A model generated the notes under the pieces. The model saw only the letters and a program-made list of their open reading frames with translations. It was not told the DNA's origin and ran no database searches. This document shows, one piece after another, positions 1-6,881 of a stretch of DNA of 8,737 nucleotides (position 1 is its first letter; each line of letters begins with the position of its first letter). Location of the stretch: the NCBI GenBank assembly GCA_030630015.1, contig DAOVNV010000093.1, positions 1 through 8,737 on the forward strand, read 5' to 3'. A program made the position numbers and the translations under genes. The DNA is from Desulfuromonadales bacterium. GTDB taxonomy: Bacteria; Desulfobacterota; Desulfuromonadia; Desulfuromonadales; BM103.

Positions 1-1
1 C

Positions 2-409
2 ATAGCCGGCATGGTCGGAATCATGTATCTACTCCAGGAGAGAATGCTCAAAAGCAAGAAATTCTCGGGGCTGTTTTATCGTCTGCCATCACTGGATGTT
101 CTTGACAATATTAATTACAAGTGCCTGACATTCGGTTTTCCGCTGATGACCATGGGAATCATTTCCGGGGCCATCTGGGCCAATTCCGCTTGGGGAGGCT
201 ACTGGCGCTGGGATCCCAAGGAAACCTGGGCCTTGATCACCTGGTTCCTCTATGCCGCACTGCTGCACGGCAGGCTGACTATCGGCTGGCGAGGCCGCCG
301 GGCGGCAATTTTTGCTATTATCGGCTTCCTCTGCCTGCTCTTTACATTCTTCGGCGTCAACATGTTCCTTTCCGATGTCCACACCTTTGACAGCTTCACC
401 GGACAGTGA
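2..409 (+). CDS. ccsA: CcsA/ResC-like cytochrome c biogenesis membrane protein, 3' part
   Basis: Partial: the reading frame is open through the window edge, so the true start lies upstream. Family members are usually about 270 residues or more, and roughly the last 135 are here. The protein belongs to System II cytochrome c maturation, exporting or presenting haem at the outer face of the cytoplasmic membrane for attachment to apocytochromes. The diagnostic WWD segment (WGGYWRWDPKETW) is encoded at 191-229. Hydrophobic segments precede it (FGFPLMTMGIISGAIWA), follow it (ALITWFLYAALLHGRL) and close the protein (AAIFAIIGFLCLLFTFFGV). Two histidines sit where the family's conserved haem-ligand histidines fall: His in LLHGR (266-268) and His in SDVHTF (380-382). 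The residue roles are by family analogy. It lies 24 bases upstream of hemA, an arrangement common in Geobacter-type genomes. Some annotations call this position HemX; the WWD motif favours CcsA/CcsB-type naming. Confidence 0.88.
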   Translation: MAGMVGIMYLLQERMLKSKKFSGLFYRLPSLDVLDNINYKCLTFGFPLMTMGIISGAIWANSAWGGYWRWDPKETWALITWFLYAALLHGRLTIGWRGRRAAIFAIIGFLCLLFTFFGVNMFLSDVHTFDSFTGQ

Positions 410-421
410 ACGGGCTGAACC

Positions 422-426
422 GAGGA
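422..426 (+). promoter_or_regulatory. Ribosome binding site of hemA
   Basis: GAGGA lies 7 bases upstream of the ATG at 434 and supports that start. The next plausible start would remove the N-terminal GLSHKTAPVEIRE motif of the family. Confidence 0.6.
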
Positions 427-433
427 CGCAACC

Positions 434-1771
434 ATGCATATTGTCATTGTAGGCTTGAGTCATAAAACCGCCCCGGTGGAAATCCGTGAGCGCGTCGCCT
501 TTTCTCCCACAGCAATGGGAGATCCGCTTAAACAACTGGTCGACCTGCACCCAGTAGCTGAAGGCCTGATTGTTTCAACCTGCAATCGGGTTGAGCTGTA
601 TGCGGCCACTAAGGATCCGGAAGCAACGACGGCGGCTCTGCGACATTTCCTTGCCGACTATCATGATCTGTCCCGCGAGGAACTGGACAAGCACCTCTAC
701 GACTACCGCGGCAAAGAAGCGATCCACCACCTGTTCCGGGTTGCTTCCAGCCTTGATTCCATGGTGATCGGCGAACCGCAGATTCTGGGCCAGATCAAGT
801 CGGCCTACGGTTACGCTGTCGAATTCAAGACGGCAGGGCTGGTCCTCAACCGCTTCCTGCACAAAGCCTTTTCTGTGGCCAAACGGATTCGTACTGAAAC
901 AGGCATCGCCAGCAATGCCGTTTCAGTCTCTTTTGCCGCAGTGGAACTGGCCCGCAAAATTTTTGGCCAACTGGACAACAAGGCGGTGATGATCATCGGG
1001 GCTGGGGAAATGTGTGAACTCGCAGCCCGGCATTTTGTGTCGAACGGCATCAACAAGGTCCTGGTGACCAACCGCACCCTGGAGCGCGCCGAAAAACTTG
1101 CCGAGGAACTGCAAGGCAAGGCCGTTCCCTTCGATCGTTTTGCAGACCACCTGGTCGAGGTCGATATCGTTTTGACCTCGACAGGGGCCCCCAACTTCAT
1201 CCTCGGCCAGCGCCAGATGGAAGAAGTCATCCGCCGTCGCAAACAGAGGCCGATGTTCCTGATCGATATCGCCGTGCCGCGCGACATCGATCCCAGGGTG
1301 AACGATGTGGCCAACGTCTACCTTTACGATGTCGATGACCTGCAGGAGGTGGTGCAGGCCAACCTCAAGGAACGCCAGAAGGAGGCCCGCAAGGCCGAAG
1401 CAATCGTCGAACAGGAAATCGGCCAGTTCTACCGCTGGCTGGAAAATCTCGATGTTAAACCGACGATCATCGCTTTGCGCCGTAAGCTTGACGAAATTCG
1501 CAGGCAGGAATTATCAAAGACCTTCGGCAACCTGAAAGACCTGACTGACAAGCAGCGCAAAAGCATTGAGGCTATGAGCAATGCCATGATCAACAAGGTC
1601 ATGCACCGACCGATTGAAATCCTCAAAAAAGCCCAGGCTGAATCCGGCAGCGAGGATTATGTCGATGCCGTTCGAGCCCTCTTTGATCTGCCTGCCCCCA
1701 CCCTTGATGAAGATGAAATCAAGCCGCTGGACTCGGAGTCCGACCAGGCAAAAGGAGTATCGCAGGAATGA
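434..1771 (+). CDS. hemA: Glutamyl-tRNA reductase
   Basis: Catalyses NADPH-dependent reduction of glutamyl-tRNA(Glu) to glutamate-1-semialdehyde, the first committed step of the C5 tetrapyrrole pathway; cytoplasmic and dimeric. The protein is 445 residues, normal for the family. Visible signatures: N-terminal GLSHKTAPVEIRE (7-19), the catalytic nucleophile Cys50 in STCNRVELY, the conserved His99, and the substrate-domain signature SLDSMVIGEPQILGQ around 106-120. The NADPH-binding Rossmann glycine motif GAGEM is at 189-193, and VTNRTLERAEKLAEE follows. A long C-terminal helical dimerisation region runs from about 320 to 420. The start has a GAGGA site 7 bases upstream. The gene follows the ccsA-like gene by 24 bases and its stop overlaps the hemC start (ATGA), implying one transcript and translational coupling. 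Haem feedback on HemA is known in other bacteria but nothing in the sequence demonstrates it here. Confidence 0.97.
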   Translation: MHIVIVGLSHKTAPVEIRERVAFSPTAMGDPLKQLVDLHPVAEGLIVSTCNRVELYAATKDPEATTAALRHFLADYHDLSREELDKHLYDYRGKEAIHHLFRVASSLDSMVIGEPQILGQIKSAYGYAVEFKTAGLVLNRFLHKAFSVAKRIRTETGIASNAVSVSFAAVELARKIFGQLDNKAVMIIGAGEMCELAARHFVSNGINKVLVTNRTLERAEKLAEELQGKAVPFDRFADHLVEVDIVLTSTGAPNFILGQRQMEEVIRRRKQRPMFLIDIAVPRDIDPRVNDVANVYLYDVDDLQEVVQANLKERQKEARKAEAIVEQEIGQFYRWLENLDVKPTIIALRRKLDEIRRQELSKTFGNLKDLTDKQRKSIEAMSNAMINKVMHRPIEILKKAQAESGSEDYVDAVRALFDLPAPTLDEDEIKPLDSESDQAKGVSQE

Positions 1772-2730
1772 AAACAAAACAGCTACGCATTGGAACCCGG
1801 GCCAGCCAACTGGCTCTCTGGCAGGCCAACTGGGTCAAGGATGAACTGGAAAAACGCTATCCGGACCTGGAAGTCAGCCTGACCAAAATCAAAACCCAAG
1901 GCGACAAGATTCTCGACGTTCCCCTCGCCATGGTTGGCGGCAAAGGACTATTTGTCAAAGAAATCGAGGAAGCCATGCTGCGTGGTGAAGTCGATGTCGC
2001 CGTACATTCGATGAAAGATGTGCCGACCTTTTTCCCTGAAGGCCTGTCGCTGCGCTGCATCACCGAGCGTGAAGATCCACGCGACATCGTGATCCTTCGT
2101 CCGGGAGTTTCCACGTGGAAGGAACTGCCTCCATCCGCCCGGATTGGCACCTCCTCACTGCGCCGCAAGGCACAACTGCTCCATCTGCGCCCGGATCTGC
2201 AAATGGTTGATATTCGCGGCAACGTGGAAACCCGCATCCGCAAATTGACTGAAGATGATCTCGATGCCGTCATCCTGGCTGCCGCCGGCATGAAACGGCT
2301 CGGCTTTGCAAGCCAGATTAGCGAATATCTGCCGACAAGCACCTCGCTTCCCGCGATAGGCCAGGGTGCGCTGGGCCTGGAAAGTCGCAGCGACGATGCT
2401 GAAATCAATAACCTGATTGACTTTTTCAACCACTCCGAAACAGCCTGCGCAGTCATCGGCGAACGGGCCGTTCTGCGCCGACTCGAAGGGGGCTGTCAGG
2501 TGCCGATCGCAGCATATGGCACCGTATCGGGCGAGACCCTGAGTTTGACTGGCCTGGTATCAAGTGTCGACGGCCGGAATTTCCTGAAAAAAACTATGAA
2601 ATGCCATGTCAACGAGGCGGAGAAAACCGGGATATCCCTGGCGGACGACTTGCTCATCAAGGGCGCCGGCAAGATCCTCAATGAGGTCTATAAACATGAG
2701 ACCTTCAACGTCGACAAGGAAGATGTCTGA
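1768..2730 (+). CDS. hemC: Hydroxymethylbilane synthase (porphobilinogen deaminase)
   Basis: Polymerises four porphobilinogen molecules into the linear tetrapyrrole hydroxymethylbilane, using a covalently bound dipyrromethane cofactor; soluble cytoplasmic enzyme. The protein is 320 residues, close to the roughly 310 typical of the family. Motifs in order: IGTRASQLALWQ (8-19), GKGLFVKEIEEAML (58-71), VAVHSMKDVP with catalytic Asp84, GTSSLRRKAQL with substrate-binding Arg132-Arg133, DIRGNVETRI, IGQGALGLE, and the cofactor-attachment Cys243 in EGGCQVPIAAY. All key residues are present, so it should be active. The ATG at 1768 overlaps the hemA stop. An AAAGGAG site at 1751-1757 lies inside the hemA 3' end, 10 bases upstream. 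The hemC 3' end overlaps the hemD start by 8 bases. Confidence 0.97.
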   Translation: MKTKQLRIGTRASQLALWQANWVKDELEKRYPDLEVSLTKIKTQGDKILDVPLAMVGGKGLFVKEIEEAMLRGEVDVAVHSMKDVPTFFPEGLSLRCITEREDPRDIVILRPGVSTWKELPPSARIGTSSLRRKAQLLHLRPDLQMVDIRGNVETRIRKLTEDDLDAVILAAAGMKRLGFASQISEYLPTSTSLPAIGQGALGLESRSDDAEINNLIDFFNHSETACAVIGERAVLRRLEGGCQVPIAAYGTVSGETLSLTGLVSSVDGRNFLKKTMKCHVNEAEKTGISLADDLLIKGAGKILNEVYKHETFNVDKEDV

Positions 2731-3541
2731 TATCCGGGCCAGCGACCAACGTGGTTTGCGTCCCCTGGCCGGGAAACGCATCCTCGTCACACGCTCAATA
2801 ACCCAGGCCGGTGCCCTGACCGAACCGCTGACGGAACTCGGCGCCGAGCCGGTTGTCTGCCCGACCATTGAGATTGTGCCCCCGGCAAGTCTGTCTGAAC
2901 TGGAGGATGCGCTGGCCAGGCTTGGACAGGTTGATTTTCTGATTCTGAGCTCGGTAAATGCCGTAGAAATATTTTTCTCCCAGCTCCAGGCAAAGGGGCT
3001 CGGCCTTGAAAACCTGCAGGAGAAACAGATCGTAGCCGTCGGCCCCAAGACTGCTCAGGCGATCGAAACTCATGGCCTGCATGTCGACCTGGTGCCGACC
3101 GATTTCCGCGCTGAGGGCATCATTGATCTGATCAGGGCCAGGGTCGCCGGCAAGCTGGTTCTCTATCCAAAAGCAGGCCTGGCCCGTGACCTCATCCCTG
3201 CCCAGCTGACTGCAGCCGGGGCCAGGGTTCTGGATCCGGTTGCCTATACCAGCATTGCCCCTGCCGGCGCCTCTCAAAAACTCGACAATGCGATCCTGGA
3301 AGGGCTCGATCTGATCACCTTTACTGCATCCTCGACCGTACGAAATTTTGTGAAACTGCTTTCCCCGGAGACGCTTGAGATGGCCCGAAAAGTCCCGGTC
3401 GCCTCGATTGGCCCACTGACCAGTCAGACGGCCAGGGAGTCCGGCCTGCAGGTTGCCGTGGAACCAAAAGATTCAACCCTTGACGCAATGGTCGAAGCAA
3501 TCAAGGATTACTTTGGAGCTTTAAGCTGTAAAACAAGATAG
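2723..3541 (+). CDS. hemD: Uroporphyrinogen-III synthase, stand-alone
   Basis: Closes hydroxymethylbilane to uroporphyrinogen III with inversion of ring D; cytoplasmic, monomeric, two-lobed. The product is 272 residues. The frame stays open upstream to an ATG at 2606, but that would overlap hemC by 125 bases and add 39 Arg/Ser-rich residues unlike the family. I choose the ATG at 2723, which has AAGGA at 2716-2720, though with a short 2-base spacing. Family features: GKRILVTRS near the N-terminus, GAEPVVCPTIEIVPP, DFLILSSVNAVEIFF, AVGPKTAQAIETHG with PTDFRAEGIID, DLITFTASSTVRNFV, and ASIGPLTSQTARESG with DSTLDAMVEAI at the C-terminus. HemD proteins are poorly conserved, but this pattern and the hemA-hemC-hemD-hemB order make the call secure. 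There is no fused uroporphyrinogen-III methyltransferase (CobA) domain, although many relatives carry a CobA-HemD fusion here. The short N-terminal extension ending in LRPLAGK resembles such a fusion linker (inference). Confidence 0.93.
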   Translation: MSDIRASDQRGLRPLAGKRILVTRSITQAGALTEPLTELGAEPVVCPTIEIVPPASLSELEDALARLGQVDFLILSSVNAVEIFFSQLQAKGLGLENLQEKQIVAVGPKTAQAIETHGLHVDLVPTDFRAEGIIDLIRARVAGKLVLYPKAGLARDLIPAQLTAAGARVLDPVAYTSIAPAGASQKLDNAILEGLDLITFTASSTVRNFVKLLSPETLEMARKVPVASIGPLTSQTARESGLQVAVEPKDSTLDAMVEAIKDYFGALSCKTR

Positions 3542-3545
3542 GGGA

Positions 3546-3571
3546 TCCGCCTTCGCCAAGGCTATGGCGGA
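3546..3571. repeat. Palindromic repeat-like element in the hemD-hemB gap
   Basis: TCCGCC (3546-3551) pairs with GGCGGA (3566-3571). Nested inside is an alternative hairpin, GCCTT (3549-3553), loop CGCC, AAGGC (3558-3562). The two pairings share bases and compete. The sequence resembles short GC-rich palindromes that I recall scattered in many bacterial intergenic regions; that resemblance is from memory and unverified, and only one copy is in this window. No T-tract follows, so it is not a standard intrinsic terminator. It could affect mRNA stability or hemB expression. Confidence 0.45.
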
Positions 3572-3608
3572 CAAGCTGAGAAAACCTAATTCAAAATTGT
3601 TTTTTCCC

Positions 3609-3613
3609 GGAGG
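3609..3613 (+). promoter_or_regulatory. Strong ribosome binding site of hemB
   Basis: GGAGG lies 6 bases upstream of the ATG at 3620. It is the strongest Shine-Dalgarno in the haem gene run, which fits hemB being the one haem gene here that is not translationally coupled to its predecessor. Confidence 0.75.
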
Positions 3614-3619
3614 TTTGAC

Positions 3620-4594
3620 ATGTTTTTCCCAGAATACCGCGCCCGTCGCACCCGTCGCACCGATACCCTGCGCCGCATGGTCCGCGAAAACTTTCTACGT
3701 CTTGAGGACCTGATCTACCCGATGTTCAGCGCCTTCGGTGAGAACATCAAAAAAGAGATCCCTTCGATGCCAGGCATCTACCAGCAATCTATAGAGCACA
3801 TTGCTGCGGAGGCCAAAGAAGTTTACGAGCTCGGCATCCCGGCTGTCATCCTGTTTGGCATTCCCGAAACGAAAGATCCTCTGGGTCAGGATGCCTACAG
3901 CCCGGACGGCATTATCCAGAGAACGGTCCGTGCCATCAAACAAGAAGTACCGGAGCTGCTCGTCATTACAGATGTGTGTATGTGTGAATATACCGATCAT
4001 GGCCACTGCGGAGTTATCAAGAATGGCGATGTCGACAATGATGAGACCCTCAAGCTGCTTGCCGCCGAGGCTCTCTCCCATGCCCGGGCCGGAGCCGACA
4101 TCATCGCACCGAGCGACATGATGGACGGCCGGGTCGCCGCCATCCGTGAGATTCTCGATGCGAACGACTTCAGCAATATCCCGATCATGAGTTATTCCGT
4201 CAAATACTCAAGCGCTTACTATGGACCGTTTCGCGATGCCGCCGACTCAACACCGCAATTCGGGGATCGCCGCAGCTACCAGATGGACCCTCCCAATCGT
4301 ATCGAAGCCCTGCGCGAAGCTGAGTTGGACGTGCAGGAATGCGCCGATTTCCTGATGGTCAAGCCGGCACTAGCCTACCTGGACATCCTGAGAGACCTCA
4401 AAGAGCACTTCAACCTGCCGCTGGTCGCCTACAATGTTTCCGGTGAATATTCGATGGTCAAAGCGGCAGCCGAACGTGGTTGGATCGACGGCGACCGGGT
4501 CATGATGGAGACCCTGGTTGGCATGAAGCGCGCCGGAGCCGATCTGATTATCACTTATCACGCCAAGGAAGCTGCGCGATTGCTGCGCGGCTGA
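3620..4594 (+). CDS. hemB: Porphobilinogen synthase (delta-aminolevulinic acid dehydratase), zinc type
   Basis: Condenses two 5-aminolevulinate molecules into porphobilinogen; cytoplasmic, usually octameric. The protein is 324 residues, the standard length. The catalytic zinc site DVCMCEYTDHGHCG has all three cysteines (Cys120, Cys122, Cys130), marking the zinc-dependent class rather than the Asp-rich magnesium class. The Schiff-base lysines are Lys195 in YSVKYSSAYYGPFRDA and Lys248 in LMVKPALAYLDIL. Other family blocks are IYPMF near residue 33, VILFGIP, DIIAPSDMMDGRV and YNVSGEYSM. It follows hemD by 78 bases, the widest gap in the haem cluster, which holds a palindrome and an A/T-rich inverted repeat. 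In pathway order it acts before HemC, so gene order does not follow reaction order. Its 3' end is followed by an 86-base spacer with a possible leader ORF. Confidence 0.98.
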   Translation: MFFPEYRARRTRRTDTLRRMVRENFLRLEDLIYPMFSAFGENIKKEIPSMPGIYQQSIEHIAAEAKEVYELGIPAVILFGIPETKDPLGQDAYSPDGIIQRTVRAIKQEVPELLVITDVCMCEYTDHGHCGVIKNGDVDNDETLKLLAAEALSHARAGADIIAPSDMMDGRVAAIREILDANDFSNIPIMSYSVKYSSAYYGPFRDAADSTPQFGDRRSYQMDPPNRIEALREAELDVQECADFLMVKPALAYLDILRDLKEHFNLPLVAYNVSGEYSMVKAAAERGWIDGDRVMMETLVGMKRAGADLIITYHAKEAARLLRG

Positions 4595-4631
4595 GCTTGC
4601 CGATACAACGGATCTGACTCGACCGGGCACC

Positions 4632-4635
4632 GGAG
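4632..4635 (+). promoter_or_regulatory. Ribosome binding site of the leader ORF upstream of the M16 peptidase
   Basis: GGAG lies 7 bases before the ATG at 4643. No comparable site precedes the peptidase ATG at 4681 or the in-frame GTG at 4666, so this is the only good ribosome entry point in the spacer. Confidence 0.5.
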
Positions 4636-4642
4636 CAACGCT

Positions 4643-4684
4643 ATGACTGCATTCTGGCCCCTGGTGTGCCTTTTTTCACTATGA
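4643..4684 (+). CDS. Possible 13-codon leader peptide, coupled to the peptidase gene
   Basis: A short ORF encoding the hydrophobic peptide MTAFWPLVCLFSL. It has a GGAG site 7 bases upstream, while the following gene has none. Its TGA (4682-4684) overlaps the peptidase ATG (4681-4683) as ATGA, the same coupling geometry seen at hemA/hemC and DUF2520/S4. The simplest reading is that ribosomes load here and re-initiate at the peptidase start. The peptide itself may have no function. An alternative is that a single-base length change in the T6 tract (4671-4676) split an originally longer N-terminus, but the peptidase start at 4681 already gives a family-typical N-terminus. No homology is claimed. 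Confidence 0.4.
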   Translation: MTAFWPLVCLFSL

Positions 4685-5967
4685 CTGAATATCATTGCGA
4701 CATCCTTGCAAACGGGCTCCGGGTGATTAGTGTGCCGATGCCCTATCACCACAGCACCGAAGTCCTGGTATACCTCGGCATCGGGAGTCGCCATGAATCC
4801 TCGCGCAAAACGGGCGCTTCTCACTTCCTCGAGCACATGCTTTTCAAAGGTTCGGCCGATTATCCCAGCGGAGTCGATCTGGAGCGAGCCTTCGAATCTC
4901 TGGGCGGGTCGGCCAATGCTGCCACAGACACGGAAACCACCTGCTTCCACTCCCGTGTACACCCCGATCATATTGCCGAGGGCATCTCTCTGTTTGCTTC
5001 GATGCTGCGTCGGCCTCTTTTTCAGGGAGTTGAGGTCGCACGCCGGATCATTCTCGAGGAGGCTCTCAGCGATCTCAGTGAAACCGGCCGGCAAATCAAT
5101 CCTGACAACCTGGTTGCCTCACTGCTTTTTCCCAACCATCCTCTCGGACGACCAACGATCGGCACCCGACCAACCATCCAGCGCCTGACGATCGAACAAC
5201 TCAAACAGCACTATGCAACCTATTACACACCGTCCAACACGGTACTGGCCGTTGCAGGACCGATTGAGCCTGAAACCGTCCTGCATGTCGCCTCAGATGC
5301 ATTCGGCTCCTGGAATGGGCCGCCCCCCCCTCCCTCTCGGCCCTGGTCAGATTCACAAACACACGGACCGGCACTGCGCTGGGTGCGCGACGCAGGATCC
5401 CAGGTCGGCCTGCAGTTTGCCTTTCTTTTACCCGGTCGTGAGGATAAGCGCGCCGTCGATCTGCGGGTGTTGCGGCGCGTACTCGGCTGGGGTGGCATGA
5501 GTCGACTGATGGTGCGCCTGCGCGAGGAGCTAGGTCTGACCTACGCCGTTGAGGCGGGGCTGGCCCTTTACGCCGAAGCAGGTCTCCTGGCTGTTGATCT
5601 TGCCGTGTCTCCGGACAACCTGGCCCAGTCCACCGAGGCCATTCTCGAAATTTTCAGTGAATTGTCTCAATCGGAAATTGATCAGGATGAACTGGAACAT
5701 ACTTTGAGGAACTACCGCTACGATCTTGAGTATTCCCGCGACCAGGTCGATGAAATGGCCCTGCGCTACGCCTGGGGAGAGTTGACCGGCTGCCTGCGGA
5801 CCATTGCCGGCGACCTCGCTGATCTTGACCGTGTTTCAGCCAGCGGACTGAAGCAGACGGCCCAGGAACTTTTTGTACCCAAGCACCTGAGAGGTGCTGT
5901 TGTCGGGCCCTACAAAAGCCGTGACCGCAAACAGGTCGAGAAGCTGATGGCCAACTGGCGGCCCTGA
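4681..5967 (+). CDS. M16 family zinc metallopeptidase (pitrilysin/processing-peptidase type)
   Basis: The 428-residue protein has the two-lobed M16 fold size of the short, homodimer-type bacterial members. The inverted zinc motif HFLEH is at 48-52 (ligands His48 and His52, general base Glu51), with the distal glutamate ligand in IILEEALSDL at 126-127. The N-terminus shows the family block ILANGLRVISVPMP. The second lobe has LGWGGMSRLMVRLREELGLTYAVEAG, which contains the Arg and Tyr that complete the active-site cleft in the family. It is therefore predicted catalytically competent in one chain. No signal peptide is visible, so a cytoplasmic location is likely; the substrate is unknown. I start it at the ATG 4681, which overlaps the stop of a 13-codon leader ORF, rather than at the in-frame GTG 4666; neither has its own Shine-Dalgarno. 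A C8 tract (5323-5330) encodes part of a proline run, PPPPP. The gene lies between hemB and the DUF2520 gene in the same orientation. Confidence 0.9.
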   Translation: MTEYHCDILANGLRVISVPMPYHHSTEVLVYLGIGSRHESSRKTGASHFLEHMLFKGSADYPSGVDLERAFESLGGSANAATDTETTCFHSRVHPDHIAEGISLFASMLRRPLFQGVEVARRIILEEALSDLSETGRQINPDNLVASLLFPNHPLGRPTIGTRPTIQRLTIEQLKQHYATYYTPSNTVLAVAGPIEPETVLHVASDAFGSWNGPPPPPSRPWSDSQTHGPALRWVRDAGSQVGLQFAFLLPGREDKRAVDLRVLRRVLGWGGMSRLMVRLREELGLTYAVEAGLALYAEAGLLAVDLAVSPDNLAQSTEAILEIFSELSQSEIDQDELEHTLRNYRYDLEYSRDQVDEMALRYAWGELTGCLRTIAGDLADLDRVSASGLKQTAQELFVPKHLRGAVVGPYKSRDRKQVEKLMANWRP

Positions 5968-6002
5968 AACCGCGTCGCACATCTTGCCCCGGGATCATCC
6001 TT

Positions 6003-6881
6003 ATGAAAAAACTCAGCATCATCGGTTGCGGCAAGGTCGGCAAAACCCTTAGCACCCTCTGGCTGCAACATGGCCAGTTTTCCATTGGCGACATCCTGGA
6101 TCTGTCGTTTGAGCGCGCTTCACAAGCCACGGCATACCTGCGTGCCGGCAGGGCGGTTACCAACTTCAGCGAATTGCAGCCTGTCGATGTCTACCTGATT
6201 GCTACTCCGGACCAGTCGATTGCCGATTCCTGTCACAAACTGGCGGCTTGCGGTGTTCTCAAACAGGGCAGCATCGTGTTTCACTGCAGCGGTGCTGCTC
6301 CATCAAGCGTATTGAGATCTGCCAAGACTAATGGCGCGGCAATTGCCAGCGTACATCCCATCAAAAGCTTTGCCGATCCAGAACAAGCTGCAGCAACCTT
6401 TACGGGAACTTACTGTGGGATCGAGGGCAGCAAGCCGGCGCTTGAACTTTTGCGGCCGGCACTCGAAGCAATCGGCGGGATACCCCTTGAAATTGACCCC
6501 GAGCAAAAAGCTGTTTACCACGCAGCAACCGTTTTCGTAAGCAACTATCTGACAGCACTGGTTGAGATCGGGGGACAAGCTCTCGAAAAATCCGGCCTGA
6601 CAAAAACGGCCGCCATTGAAGTAATCGAACCGATCGTCAGGGGAACCGTTGAGAATATTTTCAAGCTGGGAACGGTTCAAGCCTTAACCGGCCCGATTGC
6701 ACGCGGGGATGTCGAAACGGTCGGACTGCACCTGGAGGCACTGGGCAGGTGGAACCGGCGGCTCGCAGATATCTACCGGCAGCTCGGCGCCTTCACCCTG
6801 GAACTTGCCCATCAACAGGGGGCAGCATCAGCCGATCAACTGGAAACCCTGTCGCAATCCCTTGAGAAGAGCGAAGAATGA
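6003..6881 (+). CDS. Rossmann-like/DUF2520 domain protein, putative NAD(P)-dependent oxidoreductase
   Basis: The 292-residue protein starts with a dinucleotide-binding fold: IIGCGKVGKTL has the GxGxxG glycines at 8, 10 and 13. Strand/turn blocks follow at VDVYLIATPDQSI (61-73), IVFHCSGAAPSSVL (91-104) and IASVHPIKSFAD (114-125). The C-terminal half (about 135-265) is helical and matches the DUF2520 pattern, including KAVYHAATVFVSNYL (169-183) and LTGPIARGDVETV (228-240). The architecture resembles ketopantoate reductase and 6-phosphogluconate-dehydrogenase-type enzymes. From memory, relatives have been reported as an alternative ketopantoate reductase (PanG), so a pantothenate role is possible but not shown; no pan gene is in the window. 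It starts 35 bases after the peptidase with only a weak GGGA site 8 bases upstream, and its stop overlaps the S4 gene start (ATGA), so it is probably part of the same transcript. Confidence 0.85.
   Translation: MKKLSIIGCGKVGKTLSTLWLQHGQFSIGDILDLSFERASQATAYLRAGRAVTNFSELQPVDVYLIATPDQSIADSCHKLAACGVLKQGSIVFHCSGAAPSSVLRSAKTNGAAIASVHPIKSFADPEQAAATFTGTYCGIEGSKPALELLRPALEAIGGIPLEIDPEQKAVYHAATVFVSNYLTALVEIGGQALEKSGLTKTAAIEVIEPIVRGTVENIFKLGTVQALTGPIARGDVETVGLHLEALGRWNRRLADIYRQLGAFTLELAHQQGAASADQLETLSQSLEKSEE

Noticed and set aside
155..395. Reading the first gene as HemX of unknown function
   Set aside because: The WWD segment and the two flanking histidines identify a haem-handling cytochrome c assembly protein more specifically.
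89..550. 153-codon - strand open frame across the ccsA-hemA junction
   Set aside because: It is antisense to the WWD motif and to the hemA N-terminus, both of which are clearly coding on the + strand.
1857..2456. 199-codon open frame on the - strand opposite hemC
   Set aside because: It lies wholly inside a confidently identified hemC, has Ser/Arg-rich low-quality composition, no Shine-Dalgarno and no recognisable motif; it is a shadow of the hemC codon pattern.
2606..2722. Upstream extension of hemD to the ATG at 2606
   Set aside because: The added 39 residues are Arg/Ser-rich, out of frame over conserved hemC sequence, and absent from the HemD family pattern.
3546..3571. Intrinsic terminator after hemD
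   Set aside because: The hairpin is GC-rich but is followed by ACAAGCTGAG, not a T-tract; the T6 run about 30 bases later is too distant to serve it.
3542..3619. Riboswitch or T-box in the hemD-hemB gap
   Set aside because: The gap is only 78 bases and shows no conserved riboswitch core or T-box sequence; the structures seen are simple inverted repeats.
4666..4680. GTG at 4666 as the start of the M16 peptidase
   Set aside because: It adds only five residues, has no ribosome site, and the ATG at 4681 gives the usual family N-terminus and overlaps a short upstream ORF in a coupling arrangement.
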